A stretch of 64,000 bases of DNA, taken from contig JAYGXS010000005.1 in the NCBI GenBank assembly GCA_036362985.1, positions 50,756,394-50,820,393 of the forward strand, read 5' to 3'. This document shows positions 9,905-61,499 of this stretch, piece by piece. The DNA comes from Ligula intestinalis. Lineage: Eukaryota > Platyhelminthes > Cestoda > Diphyllobothriidea > Diphyllobothriidae. The notes beneath the pieces are model-generated. The model made no database searches, was not told the DNA's origin, and was given only the letters and a program-made list of their open reading frames with translations. The translations under genes and the position numbers were made by a program. Numbering within the stretch: the first letter of the stretch is position 1; the number at the start of each line of letters is the position of its first letter.

Positions 9905-12023
9905 AACGACCATTGCTTACTTTGGACGGCGGCTTACCGTGATGAGCCATGGATAGACTGTTAGGCAGCCTTAACGAAGTGCAGATTACAATACATGTGT
10001 AGTCACTGTCCCCTACAGCGACATCCTGCGAATCCTGGACGACAGAGCCAGTTGAAAAAAAGGGTGGCATGAGGTGTATTGGTTGATGCCAATAGTCCTG
10101 GAGTATGGAAAGTCACGACGGCTGTATCATCTACGCGCGGGTGCCGCTTTGTGCGAAAGGGATCGTATGCCAACCCCAATTTTTCAAAAGACAAGATGGA
10201 ATATACGAAGAAATGGGTAATAGACTGGAATGCTTTCTCCGTGGCCAATACCGACTGTTAAAGTCCTACAGCAGCGGTTCGCAGCATGATATCTGATTCC
10301 TAAACGACCCATAACCAGAGTAGCCGTCGAAACAGGCAACTCTATGATGTAAGGAATGCACATTGGAATCAGCACTTACACGCAGAAGGAGTGGAGGATG
10401 CGGAGTTTTAAGTAATGTGTTAGTCGGTAAGAAATGGTGGCATAAGACGGAGTGAGAAAAACTAAAACCTAAGGTAATTGTCGAGCCAGGGCAGCTGAGT
10501 CGTTTTGGTCGCGGGGGCCCTGTCTGAGAAAATACAAGGTATAAATCCTAAGAATGACGCAAATTAAAGCATGCCACTGAAAGACATTTGTAGCGGACTT
10601 AGACGTATTGAGCGCAGACAACGTGACCAACGGCACCGATAGAAGATCTGGTGCCATGACTGGCAGCGGGGTAGACAACCCCCTTAAGAACGGCAACTGG
10701 AGGGGCCTCATATATGGGCAACTGCTGGATTGTGGCCTGGAAATATGTAGGCAGCATCGGCAAGCAAGGGGACAGATAATATAGCCAATGTGGGGAACAG
10801 TAGTATGCCTAGATCATACGCATGGAAAGCAAGGTTTGTGCGACTGGGAATTAAGGAGAATTTCGAAACGGTTGGACGATAGCATGAGGAACCGTATGGA
10901 GTGAATAGACGTAGACGGTAATTAACCAACTAGTTATCATGATCTGCTATCTTTTGCTAGCGTCTGTATGCAAGACAGATTAAATTTATAGGATTGGGTT
11001 TGTTACTCCTGCATATGCTTGCGGGAAATCAGTTTTCTATGCAATGGTACACAGAAGCTAAATCTGATCTGGAATAATGGTTTGCTTAAGTGTAGCGGCC
11101 AAAGACCTTGAGGTTGTCACACACACATAGGGATACTTAGCACATCTGATGTTTTGTTCAGTCAGATTGAGTACTGAGTGGAGTCGATAAGGATCACACT
11201 GATCAGAGGTTTTACGAAGACGCAGTAGACATTTAATGGTAATCTCATGGTAACCTATGTGTAAACGTATAAAAAGAGTACAAAAAAGTAGGATAGAGAA
11301 CGCTAAGTTTGCACATGTCCCACCTGAAGTTTGAGATTTTCTGGCGCGTTAGTTTAATTAACGGTGGGCAGCGCAGCCCCGAGACAAATCCAGTCGTTGA
11401 AGTAGTAGCTACTAACAATGAGGTAGAGAAAACCAGGGGGTCTGCATCGGCGATTTTTGTGGGGCGGGATTCATCGGCAAGTTTGCTTCGTTGACAAACA
11501 AAGGAAAAGGACTAATAAATCGGCTCCCTATACATTTAACCTCACATACCACGACATTGGACTTACTGTTAACCTTGTTTATACCATCTTTGCAATTTAT
11601 GTTTCTGTAGTTAGATCCCTATATCTACCTCTGCATGTTCCTCTGTAAGTAATATAATATTGATATTCCAAAGCTCTATTTTACGCTGTACGCGGAGCAG
11701 TTTGAATCGTTACATGAGAGCAATAGCTGACGCCATCAAAGTGACTGACTCAGAAGTTTGGGGTGAAACTTAAACAGACAGGTGTTCAGGAAGATCTACG
11801 ACGGTAGATCCTATTACTTAAGGAGGTACGGAACCGGCTCGGCTACAAACCATTTCATAAAGGGTTTGACAACTTCTTGCTATCTTGCAGTCATGGTTAC
11901 TACCAATGAGAACGAAGCTAGGGGAACACTGTGCGGGTGCTTATGCATGTCATAGAATTGCCTTCCAGTAGTGGCATCCCTAGTTAACATTCTGTTTCTC
12001 CTCGACTTTCCTGTTCACTAAGG
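9905..12023. other. No gene seen; presumed TBCD upstream region
   Basis: No convincing coding exon, repeat or RNA gene was recognised. The region directly upstream of 12024 must contain the TBCD promoter or 5' UTR, or a trans-splice acceptor. An in-frame TAG lies about 45 nt before the chosen ATG with no other ATG in between. I cannot point to a core promoter. Confidence 0.35.
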
Positions 12024-51893
<39,870 letters not shown>

Positions 51894-52440
51894 CTCTGCT
51901 CTTTGCTTATTATTATCCAGTCTTTTCACTTCGAAAATATTGTGCAGTTTTGGTGCTGACTTTCTTCTCAACAGCCTAGTAGACCTAGTATTCCTAATGT
52001 CGGTCAATTTCTCGGAAGACGGGTCATGCTCTTTAGATGTATGTTTAATGCTCTATGTATACGCATGTGGCCCGCAGTGAAATTACCTTCAGGGTGACTA
52101 TACAAGGAATTAGTCAGCTCTAATAACTTTAGACATGGCTTGACATCGACATACCTAATCGGCTGCATATTCAAGGGTCACACTCCATTTACCTCCATGT
52201 TAATCGGCCGGCGTCCCGTTCAAACTAGGCCATTTCAAAATCGTTGATGGGCTGTCGGATGATCCAATTAGTGTTACCGTCACACAGAATTATCGGCAAG
52301 ACGCAGCCCACTGACCCACGACTGGAAAGATTCATCACGCTCGTGCGTCAGGCTGCTTCGTTCACCAACTGCTGCACTCAGCATAAGTGCAGTAGGGCTC
52401 TTCAAGGTAAAAACTACCGTTTTTACTAGTAGTTTAGACA
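51894..52440 (+). other. TBCD 3' flank, no gene
   Basis: Presumed 3' UTR and downstream sequence. No consensus AATAAA close to the stop; nothing coding. Confidence 0.4.
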
Positions 52441-52706
52441 GACAGTATTGCCAGCAAAGACAAGGGTGACTGGAATGGCCATTTCTGGGTTATTAGCTGT
52501 CGTCAACCATTCATACCCAGACCCTAGTGGTGCACCACTCGAGCCTAGAACTCGCGACCATTTAGCCACGAGCTCGTTGTCTTGTCGATTTAAATTAGGA
52601 GACATTTACACTCTTTTTAATGAACGTTCACCCATCGCTAACGGAACTCACTCGAGCCGCTCTACCTTGGGTCCCCTTCTCGGGCCCTGACAACTGCCGC
52701 ACAGCG
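52441..52706 (-). mobile_element. tRNA-hammerhead SINE copy S7 with leading conserved block
   Basis: On the minus strand: conserved block (GGTAGCCGCTGTGCGGCAG, then GTGAGTTCCGTTAGCGATGG, then GTGAACGTTC), a linker, a head with GAGCTCGTGGCTAAATGG and GAGTTCTAGGCTCGAG, then GGGTCTGGGTATGAATGG and the hammerhead, then CTTGTCTTTGCTGGCAATAC. Same order as S6. Confidence 0.75.
52468..52512 (-). ncRNA. Hammerhead-like ribozyme in SINE S7
   Basis: Arms GAATGG (52512-52507) and CCAGTC (52473-52468) keep three adjacent pairs. The core reads TTGACGA. Stem II is mismatched (CAGCTAATAACCCA). GAAA is intact. Stem III is the perfect palindrome TGGCCA with no loop, then TT as U16.1-H17. The family form of helix I (GACTGG/CCAGTC) would give six pairs. 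Confidence 0.55.
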
Positions 52707-52711
52707 GCTAC

Positions 52712-52758
52712 CAGTCTAGTCAAGGGTTAGCACGTTAGACTCTGATCAAAGAGGTCGT
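52712..52758 (+). mobile_element. SINE copy S8, tRNA-head part (split by transposon)
   Basis: CTAGTCAAGGGTTAGCACGT and following bases resemble the D-arm to T-arm part of a tRNA head. It is interrupted at 52758 by the TIR element and resumes at 53333 with a B-box-like ATTTCGAGCC. Confidence 0.6.
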
Positions 52759-53332
52759 GGACAAAAGTAGCTTATATAGGCCCACTCATATGCTCCTGGT
52801 CCCAGCATTTTGTCCTGCAAAATCGGTGGTTATAGAGTTTTGGGGGGTGGAGAAATAGGATAGGCAGAGAAGGAAATTTTTGGAAGTATAAACTGAAAAA
52901 AAATGTTGTCGAAGTTGCTTCCCGCGGCCGCTGAGAGTAAGTTGTTCCGCATGTAAATTGAAGGGGTGCGCGGCGCTTCGCGCCGCGGACTATACTAACC
53001 TAACTCTAATACAGTAATTTTGACCACAGGTAAGTTGAAGTAGACGACCTCCTAACCACCATTTCAATTTTTCGGGAAATTGAAGAAACCTGCAATTTGA
53101 TAATCGGGTTTTTCCGCAATAAGTTAAACGATAATGCAGATTAGGAAAATCTACATATATAAATCAACAACATTTCTGAATACAGTAAAATAAAAATGCA
53201 TTTAGCATTTATTAAAGTATATTCCACTGCTTGTCCTAATTCCCCACCCATCAAACCTTATAACTACCCTTTTCTTGGGAAACATGCAGGGAGTAGGGAT
53301 TAATGAGTGAGCCTACACAAGCTACTGTTGCC
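52759..53332 (-). mobile_element. TIR transposon (possibly Merlin-type), copy 2, inserted in SINE S8
   Basis: The inverted partner of 23053-23607: ends GGACAAAAGTAGCTTATATA and, from the right, GGCAACAGTAGCTTGTGTAG, with the central GGCGCTTCGCGCC palindrome at about 52971. Flanks AGGTCGT and AGGTCAC form a near duplication. No ORF. Confidence 0.87.
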
Positions 53333-53545
53333 AGGTCACGATTTCGAGCCTTGGTTGGGGCACCAATTAGACGGGTAAAAAACCAGAAATAGCCATTCCA
53401 GTCTTCGTGGTCTTTGCAGAAAATACCATCTGCCTGGATGGCTACCCGCTGTGGAGCTGCTGCCAGGTCCCGAGAAATGAGCCCGAAGACAAAGCGGGGC
53501 GAGTGACTTCCGTTAGCGATCGGTGAACATTCATCAACGAATGTA
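53333..53545 (+). mobile_element. SINE copy S8, 3' part with trailing conserved block
   Basis: B-box-like ATTTCGAGCC, then a worn hammerhead (TTAGACG core, ACCAGAAATAGCCATTCCAGTC split at 53383-53403), GTCTTTGCAGAAAATACC, GGATGGCTACCCGCTGTGG, and the conserved block with GTGACTTCCGTTAGCGATCG and GTGAACATTC. Same order as S5. Confidence 0.68.
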
Positions 53546-53549
53546 ACTA

Positions 53550-54405
53550 CCGTTGCTGTTATTACTAGTTCTTTCACACCTTCCACCTTTTTGGTCATTT
53601 CTCGGAGGTCTCTTGTATTAGGTACCCGAATCCTAAGTGTTCATTCTTACATTCCCAGAAAATGTGTTTCGTTTGCTTTCTTAGGGAAGAACCCCTCTCC
53701 GAAGTCAATCCGGTGCGCGAAACCATTTGTCAACTGCTTCACATACCCTCCTCCCGACCGGTTGTCTCGTCTCCACCGCCCCCCTCAAGCTGACGAATTC
53801 CTTTTCTTTTCTATTTTGGCCTTCTTTGCCTTCCTCTCGTTGTCCGATTTCTGCATTTTTGCGTCTACAAGCGCTTCTTTGAAGGGTCGTTGCACAGGAA
53901 ATCTGCTGTTTGTTTGTATGCAGCTTGTGTGACAAAAAGGACTCCTCGGTCTACACTTGTATGTAACTTCGTAATTCTGTGTCCTTATTGTTTTACTTGA
54001 TGACAGGATTAAAATAAACGTTATGCTCGCCTGCAAGCCTTGTGACATGTTTAGGAAAGTGGGTTTGAGATACCAAACGTTCTGGGAAAGCTACACAGTT
54101 CGTGCTATTAAAGAAAGCTAACATTGAACATTGTGTTCGTTTGTCACATGTTTCTTTCCATTGCTGACTTTCATACAACAGTAATCGGTGTCGATTTTTT
54201 GTGTAATTCTTTGGGGCCGTTGCTGTTACATCTCGACGTACGCTTTTCCCATAAATATATTGACGAAGGGGTAGTCAGTCCTTTAAAAAATGACTTTTAC
54301 ACACGTTGCGACCTCGTATTCTAAGCCATGCTTTGCTCTAGTACCTCTGGAGCATGTCTTTTGCTTGTGTCCACTAAGCAGATGCGCACCAGAGCGTGTA
54401 AAAGG
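53550..54405. other. No gene seen
   Basis: Non-coding, with short chance frames. The 113-codon frame at 53591-53932 lacks recognisable domains. Confidence 0.4.
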
Positions 54406-54409
54406 CGGT

Positions 54410-54790
54410 TAAGGTCATGGACGTGTGTTCACCCTCTGTTTGTTTTACATGGCCAACTACTTTTCAAGGCCAGTTAACCAGGGACCTTAGTGTGGTGACT
54501 GCTTACACTCAGTCATTCCTGGAACCGGCGACATCACAGCCGGTTTTAGACATCCGGACCCGGCGACTTAACCGCCTGAATGCGACTCTAGACTCGGGCT
54601 GCCCATGGCTAGACTGCACTCGCCTGGGAGTCAACTATCCATTACTCATACACTTCTCCTACATTCAATTAAATTATAACACCTTGGCCTTCCATGCCTT
54701 ATCTTACCTACTAGTTTGTAACCTTCGCGATACGTCTATTATTATCATCCGGCCGGACTACTTTATGTCCTGCATTGTCGACTCCAACTT
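54410..54790 (+). repeat. LTR-like dispersed repeat, copy 2 of 3
   Basis: Clear ordered similarity to 9480-9900: ACATCCGGACCCGGCGACTT, GAATGCGACTCTAGAC, GCCCATGGCTAGACTGCACT, GGCCTTCCATGCCTTATC and ATCATCCGGCCGGACTAC. Orientation same. Confidence 0.65.
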
Positions 54791-54794
54791 ACTC

Positions 54795-55735
54795 TCTATC
54801 TCACATTATTGACCCCGATTTTTTCTATAACCTACATTGAACACGCCGGCGTTGTTTACATCCTACACACATGTACGAAGACCGATAGCATTTCTGGCGA
54901 TAGGGAGGCTCTTTATTCGACTATAAAGGCACGGAGTTTTAGTACTATGAAGTTGTGTCGTTCACTGAGGGCGGATAGCGACCGTGGATTTTGTATGCCT
55001 AAAAACATAGATAAGATCCAGAAGAGTATTTGGCAAGCGTACGTATACTTTAAATAAATCCTCGTCAGGCCAATACGTGCGCTTGCCAAGTACTCTTCTG
55101 CGTTCTCTGATAGATAAGACCGTAAGTTGAGCTGCTGTTCTCATGGCATACGAGTAAGTGATATTTAGCCCTAACGTTTGAAGTCTGCCTCCAATCACTG
55201 TCTTGTAGAGGCAGAACTTTAAGCCCTCTTCACGGAGAAAAGTACACTACTCCTCAACCTTCCTTACATTTTTGCTGAGCAAACCTACCAAATCAGCAAG
55301 CGCTCAATGGTAAAACCTAGACCGTGCCTCAACGTAACTGCGAGGAACTAAAAGCGGACTGGCTTTCTGTTCTGGAAGAGCAATCTGTCACTACATTTCA
55401 TCAAGAGGCCAAATTAGACAGGAACTGGCTTCAGCAGCCCATTTATGGGAGAAGACACCTTAACCCTGTCTACAGCACATCGTAAAAGCGCTCAACTCGA
55501 AGCTGTTACGTCACCCGAAGTTCAGTAATCCATGAGATATGCCCCGTTGGCAAAGTACGGTTTTCGCATAGCCGAGGCAATAAAAATCGCAACCAAAAAT
55601 AGAAAGTAAAATACCGTAGCTAGGGATGTTCTAGAATCCACGCCATACTGGCTGAAGGAACTAAGTACGCACGACCCATATTTTCTTCATTATATGCATG
55701 TGCTTGTAGCGACACCCTTTCTTATTCATGCTTTC
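54795..55735. other. No gene seen
   Basis: Non-coding. A short inverted match, CTTGCCAAGTACTCTTCTG (55084-55102) against CAGAAGAGTATTTGGCAAG (55020-55038), makes a hairpin with about 19-nt arms around 55020-55102. Confidence 0.5.
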
Positions 55736-55739
55736 CCCG

Positions 55740-56170
55740 GACGCCGCGCGGACTAGGTCATGTCTCGCGTGACCACCACGCGTCCGCAAGACACCATAGT
55801 CAAGGCCTCCGTCCAAGATCACTCCTGTCTGGCTTTCTTAGGGCAGTCTAGTCTCACTAGCCAACCACTTCTAAAGGTTAGACCAGTGCCCGAGATGCGG
55901 ACGATTTGTTTACGCTCATTCACTTCCAGAGCCGACGACTCACTGTTCGGTTGCAGACTCTCTGGACTCCGGCTCATTCATGGCTGGCCTACACTCGTCT
56001 GGAAGTCACTTTCCTATTGCTTACATACTACGCTTGTTCCTACCTTAGTAAAATCTCCCTGACACTATGGCCTTCCACGCCTTATTCTATTCAACTAGCT
56101 TATACATGTTGGGATACGTTCTCTCGTCTGTTATCTGGCTGGACCCCATCGTATCCCACATGCTGCTCTG
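55740..56170 (+). repeat. LTR-like dispersed repeat, copy 3 of 3
   Basis: Shares the CACTCGTCTGGAAGTCACTT, GGCCTTCCACGCCTTATTC, TTGGGATACGTTCTCTCGTC and ATCGTATCCCACA blocks with copy 1. More divergent in its first half. Confidence 0.6.
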
Positions 56171-56339
56171 GGGGATGGGTATACTCTCAGCGTACAAAGC
56201 ACATTTCCGACCAGGCAAAGCCGACCCAGGTAACGACTGGCAAAACGCTTTTGGGTGAGTATCACAAAGGCTTTTTTATAGAAAAATTGGGATACATTAA
56301 TTCCAAGCAGAATAATTAAATGGATCAGTAGTATCCTTT

Positions 56340-57200
56340 CCTGCAGCACACAGATTCGTTGTTGACAATCCTGCCTTGGAAGGCACGAACTTCCCAGAAG
56401 ATTTTGTTTTAGGTCTAATACGCTTCCTGATTCATTTAAATGATCGCAACAGTGATTTAATTTGTGAGGTTCTCTTTTTCGCGGATTACATCAAGTAATT
56501 GGCCAGAGTCAACTTTGCTAATGAAGCAAATAAGTTTCAATCGAAGATCGACAAGCTGAGTGCTTGTCCAAACGTATCGCTTGTAAAGTTGAAGGTGTCC
56601 GAATTTGTGGTCCTTCACCTAAACAACGGCCGGAACGCTCTTCTCAAAAATCAGTACAATTTTTATTGGACGGCAGCACAAGATACAGAAAGGCAATTAC
56701 TTCTTGACACTGGATCTGATTTCCCTTTAAAATATTTCCTCGTGAATTCATTGAGAGACTTCGGCGCACTTGTAATACCCTATCTAGAATATGGAATGCT
56801 ATGAACTGCAGCACGAATGGAGAAGGCTCTTGCTTTTCTAGAACAGTTGTAACACATGGCGCCTAAGATTTCTGATGGTCTATAGCATATGTCGTAGTCT
56901 GAGAGGGGGTGTGTGCTTGGAACATACCCTTTACCTCATAGGTAACTAAGCTGCGGCCGTCTGGACCGTCTTTATTGTCCATGGGCATGATTACGCACTG
57001 AGACTGAAGGACAGCTTTGACTTTTTCCGTATAATCCAATTGCGTGGTCATTCCCACAAGGTTGGAAACAAACGCTCGCGGCTAGACCTTAGGAAGTTTT
57101 TTTAGCCATTGGTTAGTCCGTCCATGGAACGTGTTACCAAGTGCTCGCGTAGTTTTTATATAGGTCCTTTTTCGCAACATGTATAATCGTTGCCAATTTT
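56340..57200 (+). pseudogene. LINE A-like 3' fragment, heavily decayed
   Basis: LFFADYIK near 56475 matches the catalytic FADDIKIW of LINE A with one Asp lost. QSKIDKLS and VLHLNN follow in order, as does FLEQLQHMAPKISDGL near 56835 (LINE A: LLEQEQHRAKKMVDGL), and 57060-57150 matches LINE A 5500-5600 at nucleotide level. Many stops and frameshifts. Confidence 0.65.
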
Positions 57201-57549
57201 ATAAAAGATGTCAGAATCCACACACTTTTTGTCCTCAGTCGCGGTGAACAGAAACACCTCTTTTTAATGCTGCATCGTGAACCAATGCGATTCTAAATAT
57301 GGGCAATTTATCTATGAGTGTAAATTTGAGAAATTATGTTACCCTTCAAGTACAAAAACATTGGGCACCCGCAATATAACTTCGATACTTTTTATGGTAG
57401 GTGAATAAGGTGTTGGGATATCCGACACGACAAACAGAGCCAAGCAGTTCTAGCGAGAATGGCAAATAACATTCTTTTTATTTAAGGGAACATGGGCTCA
57501 TCAACTGGCGCAAGTATTCCGTTTTTATCAAGGCAATTACTGAATATTT

Positions 57550-57860
57550 AATACAGCTGAAGTAAAATAAATATCCTGGACCGGCCGAGATTCCAGTCAA
57601 ACTTGCGCTTGCTCGATAAACAACCGGGTATGGGAATTCTTCCCAAGGTGTTGAAAAGAGCACTTGTCATGCCCATTCACGAAATTCGTAGTCGTGTTCT
57701 TACGATAAACTATAGATCGGTCAACTTAAGTTCATGATAAAGCACTCCATAACAAGACTACTGGGTTCGACTGTCGGTTACAACGAGGTCTACTTTTTGT
57801 CCCATAGTAAGGTGACCGATAGAAGGTGATCTGCGCATGAAAAAGGTTTTTGCGGTTATA
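57550..57860 (+). pseudogene. LINE A-like RT fragment
   Basis: PGPAEIPVKLA and a later NYRSVNLS correspond to SPGPEKIPALA and NYRPVS of the LINE A RT. Short and mutated. Confidence 0.5.
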
Positions 57861-57864
57861 GACT

Positions 57865-58865
57865 TATGCTAGGTCTTCCAAATTCTCTCCTTCTCCTTTA
57901 CCTGGATCTGGTGTCATCAAAATTCAATAAGATCAGATGCGGGAGCGGACACGGGGGTTGATGTGTTCCGTAGGAGGATCCCTACACCTGGCTTGGACAG
58001 CACGGAGCGGGGTACCATGGAGGCCACACTACGAAGGAGCTATTGTAGTCACCGTCTCAGTGCATCAATCGGTCACTCCAAAAATACATATTTGGAACTG
58101 TATAAGGTCCGAGTTATTCCATAAATTGGCAACATTCCAAGCCATAGCTTTTGACACACTCTTGTACATTTAAGTGCGTCAGATTTGTTATGTTGAAGAT
58201 GTTTATCACAGGGGGTTTAGTAAGTTAAACCCTAGCAACTGCGATCTTAAGGCCATGGTTACTTAGCAGAGGAGAAGTCAGTGGAAGCCAGAATAGGAGG
58301 AATAGTTTATTGTGTACACAAAGGAACGAAGAACAAATGGAAAGAAGTTGGACTTCAGAGCACATGTCATTCCGCTGAAGCGCCGTGGTCCTAAGCGACG
58401 TCTGGCGGCTGAGGGTGGGAAAAAAGGACATGTTTGAGTGATGCTTGGGCAGCTGCGAGAACCTAGATGCACGTGTGTTTGTCCGAGTGGAATTAGATCA
58501 AGTCTCTGCATGTCTGCGCGTCTGTAAACGCTGACTGAGGTATTGGATGACCTAGAGGCAGCTGGCTTTTAACAATGACGCCAGACAAAGCAATGGGGGT
58601 GTCGGTAGGTAGCGACCACCACGTGTTCTCAGCTGTTGACCCCACGCTTCTCGGGTTCCTAGGCCCTGTGATTGTCCAAAACTGTCACTTGACTGCTACT
58701 TGGAATGGACGCAGACGCTTACACAGCTGCTGACCTAGTCTGCGCACGCCATACATACCACCTGACTGCCTAAGCACAAACAGCAGGATTTCACACAAAA
58801 TGCAGGTAAATTGCTCAGACCACAGATGAGCGAGAGTGCCAGAGGTTAACTTAATAAGGCGCCCC
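57865..58865. other. No gene seen
   Basis: Non-coding. No repeat identified by eye. Confidence 0.4.
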
Positions 58866-58869
58866 GCAA

Positions 58870-60345
58870 AATCATTCTCAGTCAACCAGTCCAAGATATC
58901 TGACTTTAAAAAGAAAGCCAAACATATTTCTCATTTCTTTTGGTCGGTTTGGACCAAAGAAAATTCTGGGATGAGATCCCGGAGTTGCCAATTATTGAGG
59001 GCATTCTGTTGGAAGAAGTGCTTTTAAAAGAACAAAAAAGCTTGAAGGTATATAAATCTCCCGGTCCAGGTGAAATTGCATCAAATCTGTTCCACGAACT
59101 TCCTAGAGAGTTGGCAAAGTGATTGCCTATTATATGCCAGTAATCATTCCATTCTGAAAGTCTTCTCCTAGTATGGAAAATATCCCACATTACATCACTC
59201 TACAAAAGCGGATGTCGCGTACAGGTGAAAAACATCGGAGCCGCTACTCTTACCTTCATATGCTGCAAGTTAGTTGATAAGATCACCAAAAGGAACTGAC
59301 GACATATTGTGAAATCCACAATATCTTGTCTACTACGCAATAGGATTTTCGTGGGAGCAATTCATGCGTCAAAAGCTTGTTTTATACGTCGCCAGGCTTG
59401 ACAAGGGCAAGTGATACAAAAGAATCCGTACATGTGACTTACATTGATTTCCGGAAGGCCTTCGACAGTGCTCCAGGCCAGCGCCTCCTGCGAAAATTGA
59501 GAGTGATGGGCATCGGGGAAATCTTCTTACGTGGATCGAGAATTTCCTTGCTGGTCGTTCCCAAATTGTGTGTTTATGAAGCCAACGATCAAGGCCGACA
59601 GTCATCGAAAGTGGAGTCCTTTTAGATTCACTGCTCGGACCGACCCTCTTTCTGTTATTCTTTAATGAGTGTGTTCAGGAACTGGACTGTGATTGTGCCA
59701 GGTTTGTAGATCATATAAACATGTGGAAAGTTATCCAAGAGTGCTAACAACGAAGATGACTTTCAGGAAAATCTTTGCCGATTATACGATTCATCAAGCA
59801 GGTTGCCCCTGTCCTTCGATTCTAACAAATGCACTCTGCTGCGTCTGAAACGTCCAAGTCCGGTCCCTGATATGTAATCCTGCTATCTTAGCGGAATCCC
59901 AATCCGAGAAGCAGATATGCAGAAATATCTCGGAACCTGTATAACACAGGGCTTCATGCCTACTTCGCGATGTTGTAGGGCGACTTAAGCTGTAACATCA
60001 ATGCTGTAAGCCACTAAACGGGCATTCATATGTTTTGATGAAAACTGCTTCCCGGAAATCTTCGGTGCCTTCATAAGGCCACATCTTGAATACACGATTC
60101 AAGCCTGGAGACCGTGGATGCGGCAGGATTAGAACGCACTCGAAAGAGTGCAGCGCCGGACAAAGAAATAAGTAAGAGACCAATATGCACTGCCATATGA
60201 GATCCGCCTGAATAACCTTAATCGCTCTCCGCTGAGTAATAGGCAGCTATGCGGAGCTTAAATACAGACCGTCCGTATCGTACGAGGCTTGGAATGCGCT
60301 CTCATGTATAAGCACTTTTCCAACTCACCACCTCAACTTATCTCC
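58870..60345 (+). pseudogene. LINE A-like RT copy, decayed
   Basis: In order: VYKSPGPGEIASNLFHELP (59050), FRKAFDSAPGQRLLRKLRVM (about 59450), a GSLLG-like region near 59620, a DHINMW trace of the catalytic box near 59708, and GHILNTRFKPGDRG/RPHLEYTIQAW near 60080. All are spread over different frames. Confidence 0.7.
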
Positions 60346-60349
60346 TGGA

Positions 60350-61183
60350 CATCCATTTAAACGGTGTGTAATTTAAGTACGATTTGATGTTAGAAAGTAT
60401 TTTTTCACTAACCAGATCGTAGACCCATAAAATAACCAACCTGGGGCGATTGTTATGCCCCAATCCATGGAAATATTCGAACACCGTCTCGATATTCATA
60501 TTTAGCAGCACAACGTGAAGTTCCTTATTCTTGAAATTTTTGTGCTGGTTATGACACTTCTGTCCTCTGAGCCCAAAAACATAGGGTGTATAATGGATCA
60601 AGGCACCCAGATCGCTGATCTTTACGAGTCCACGGCATTGTGCGGTTATGTCGAAAAAAGGTCTTCGAGTGCCCTCAACAATAGAATTCCGTGAAAACGT
60701 TGCCTATTGCCCTACGTTTTCATAAGATCCCACCTAATCACAGGGATATTGAATTCTCCTAAAATAATAGAGTTTTGCGTCTGATCCGAATCAAGGAGAG
60801 CTCCTAGAGGAACCATAAAGTAAATTGATGGTCATCCTTCGCAAAATGTATTTGGAGACCTATTATATCATTGACAGTGACTTTTTCAGATCAGGGGACC
60901 AAGAGGAGATACTGAATCCTCTCCAGGTCGTGCTTATTTACATATTTTTCATGGTTGCATTGAAATTCATGGCAAACAGACAAGGAAACTTCGTAACCAC
61001 TTCTTTTGATGTGGCCTTATCTTAGCTGCTACACCAACTTTCCAGAAATTGTTTGTCAATATTCGGATATTTCGCGGTAGTCGTTTTGTTTTAAAGCATA
61101 CTTTTGCTCCGTTTAAGGTCGCTGGTTTTTCGAAATTGAGGTTTTTGATAATAGAATGCTGTGTTTTCGTATGAGGGAACAAA
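60350..61183 (+). other. Presumed afadin upstream region
   Basis: AT-rich and non-coding. It must include the promoter or 5' leader of the next gene, or a further 5' non-coding exon, but no element can be pinned down. Confidence 0.35.
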
Positions 61184-61499
61184 ATGAATTGTAGCAGAGA
61201 GAAGCTACTAGAATTAATAGAGGAATGGAATGCAAACAGACTGGACCTTTTCCATTTGTCTCTTCCGGATGATGTATCTTGCTTTATGCCATCTTTATTC
61301 ATAAAGTCTATGGAATTTAGAGGGGTCATGCGGTTTTTCTTTGAAGATGCAGGCAAAAGATATCAAACAAAATGCTTGAGAGTATCTAGCTCATCGAAAG
61401 CAATTGAAGTAGTTCAACAGCTTCTTGAAAAGTTCCAACCCATTCTTGGAGCTCGCCGGACTTGCGACTATGGACTGTTCGAGCACCACGCAATATCCG
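61184..61499 (+). CDS. AFDN: Afadin exon 1 (residues 1-105)
   Basis: Encodes the N-terminal helix EEWNANRLDLFHLSLP and most of RA1. Donor GTTAGT leaves one base, G. Confidence 0.92.

Noticed and set aside
10003..10930. Overlapping 60-80 codon frames upstream of TBCD
   Set aside because: No domain, no conserved splice pattern and no codon signal beyond chance.
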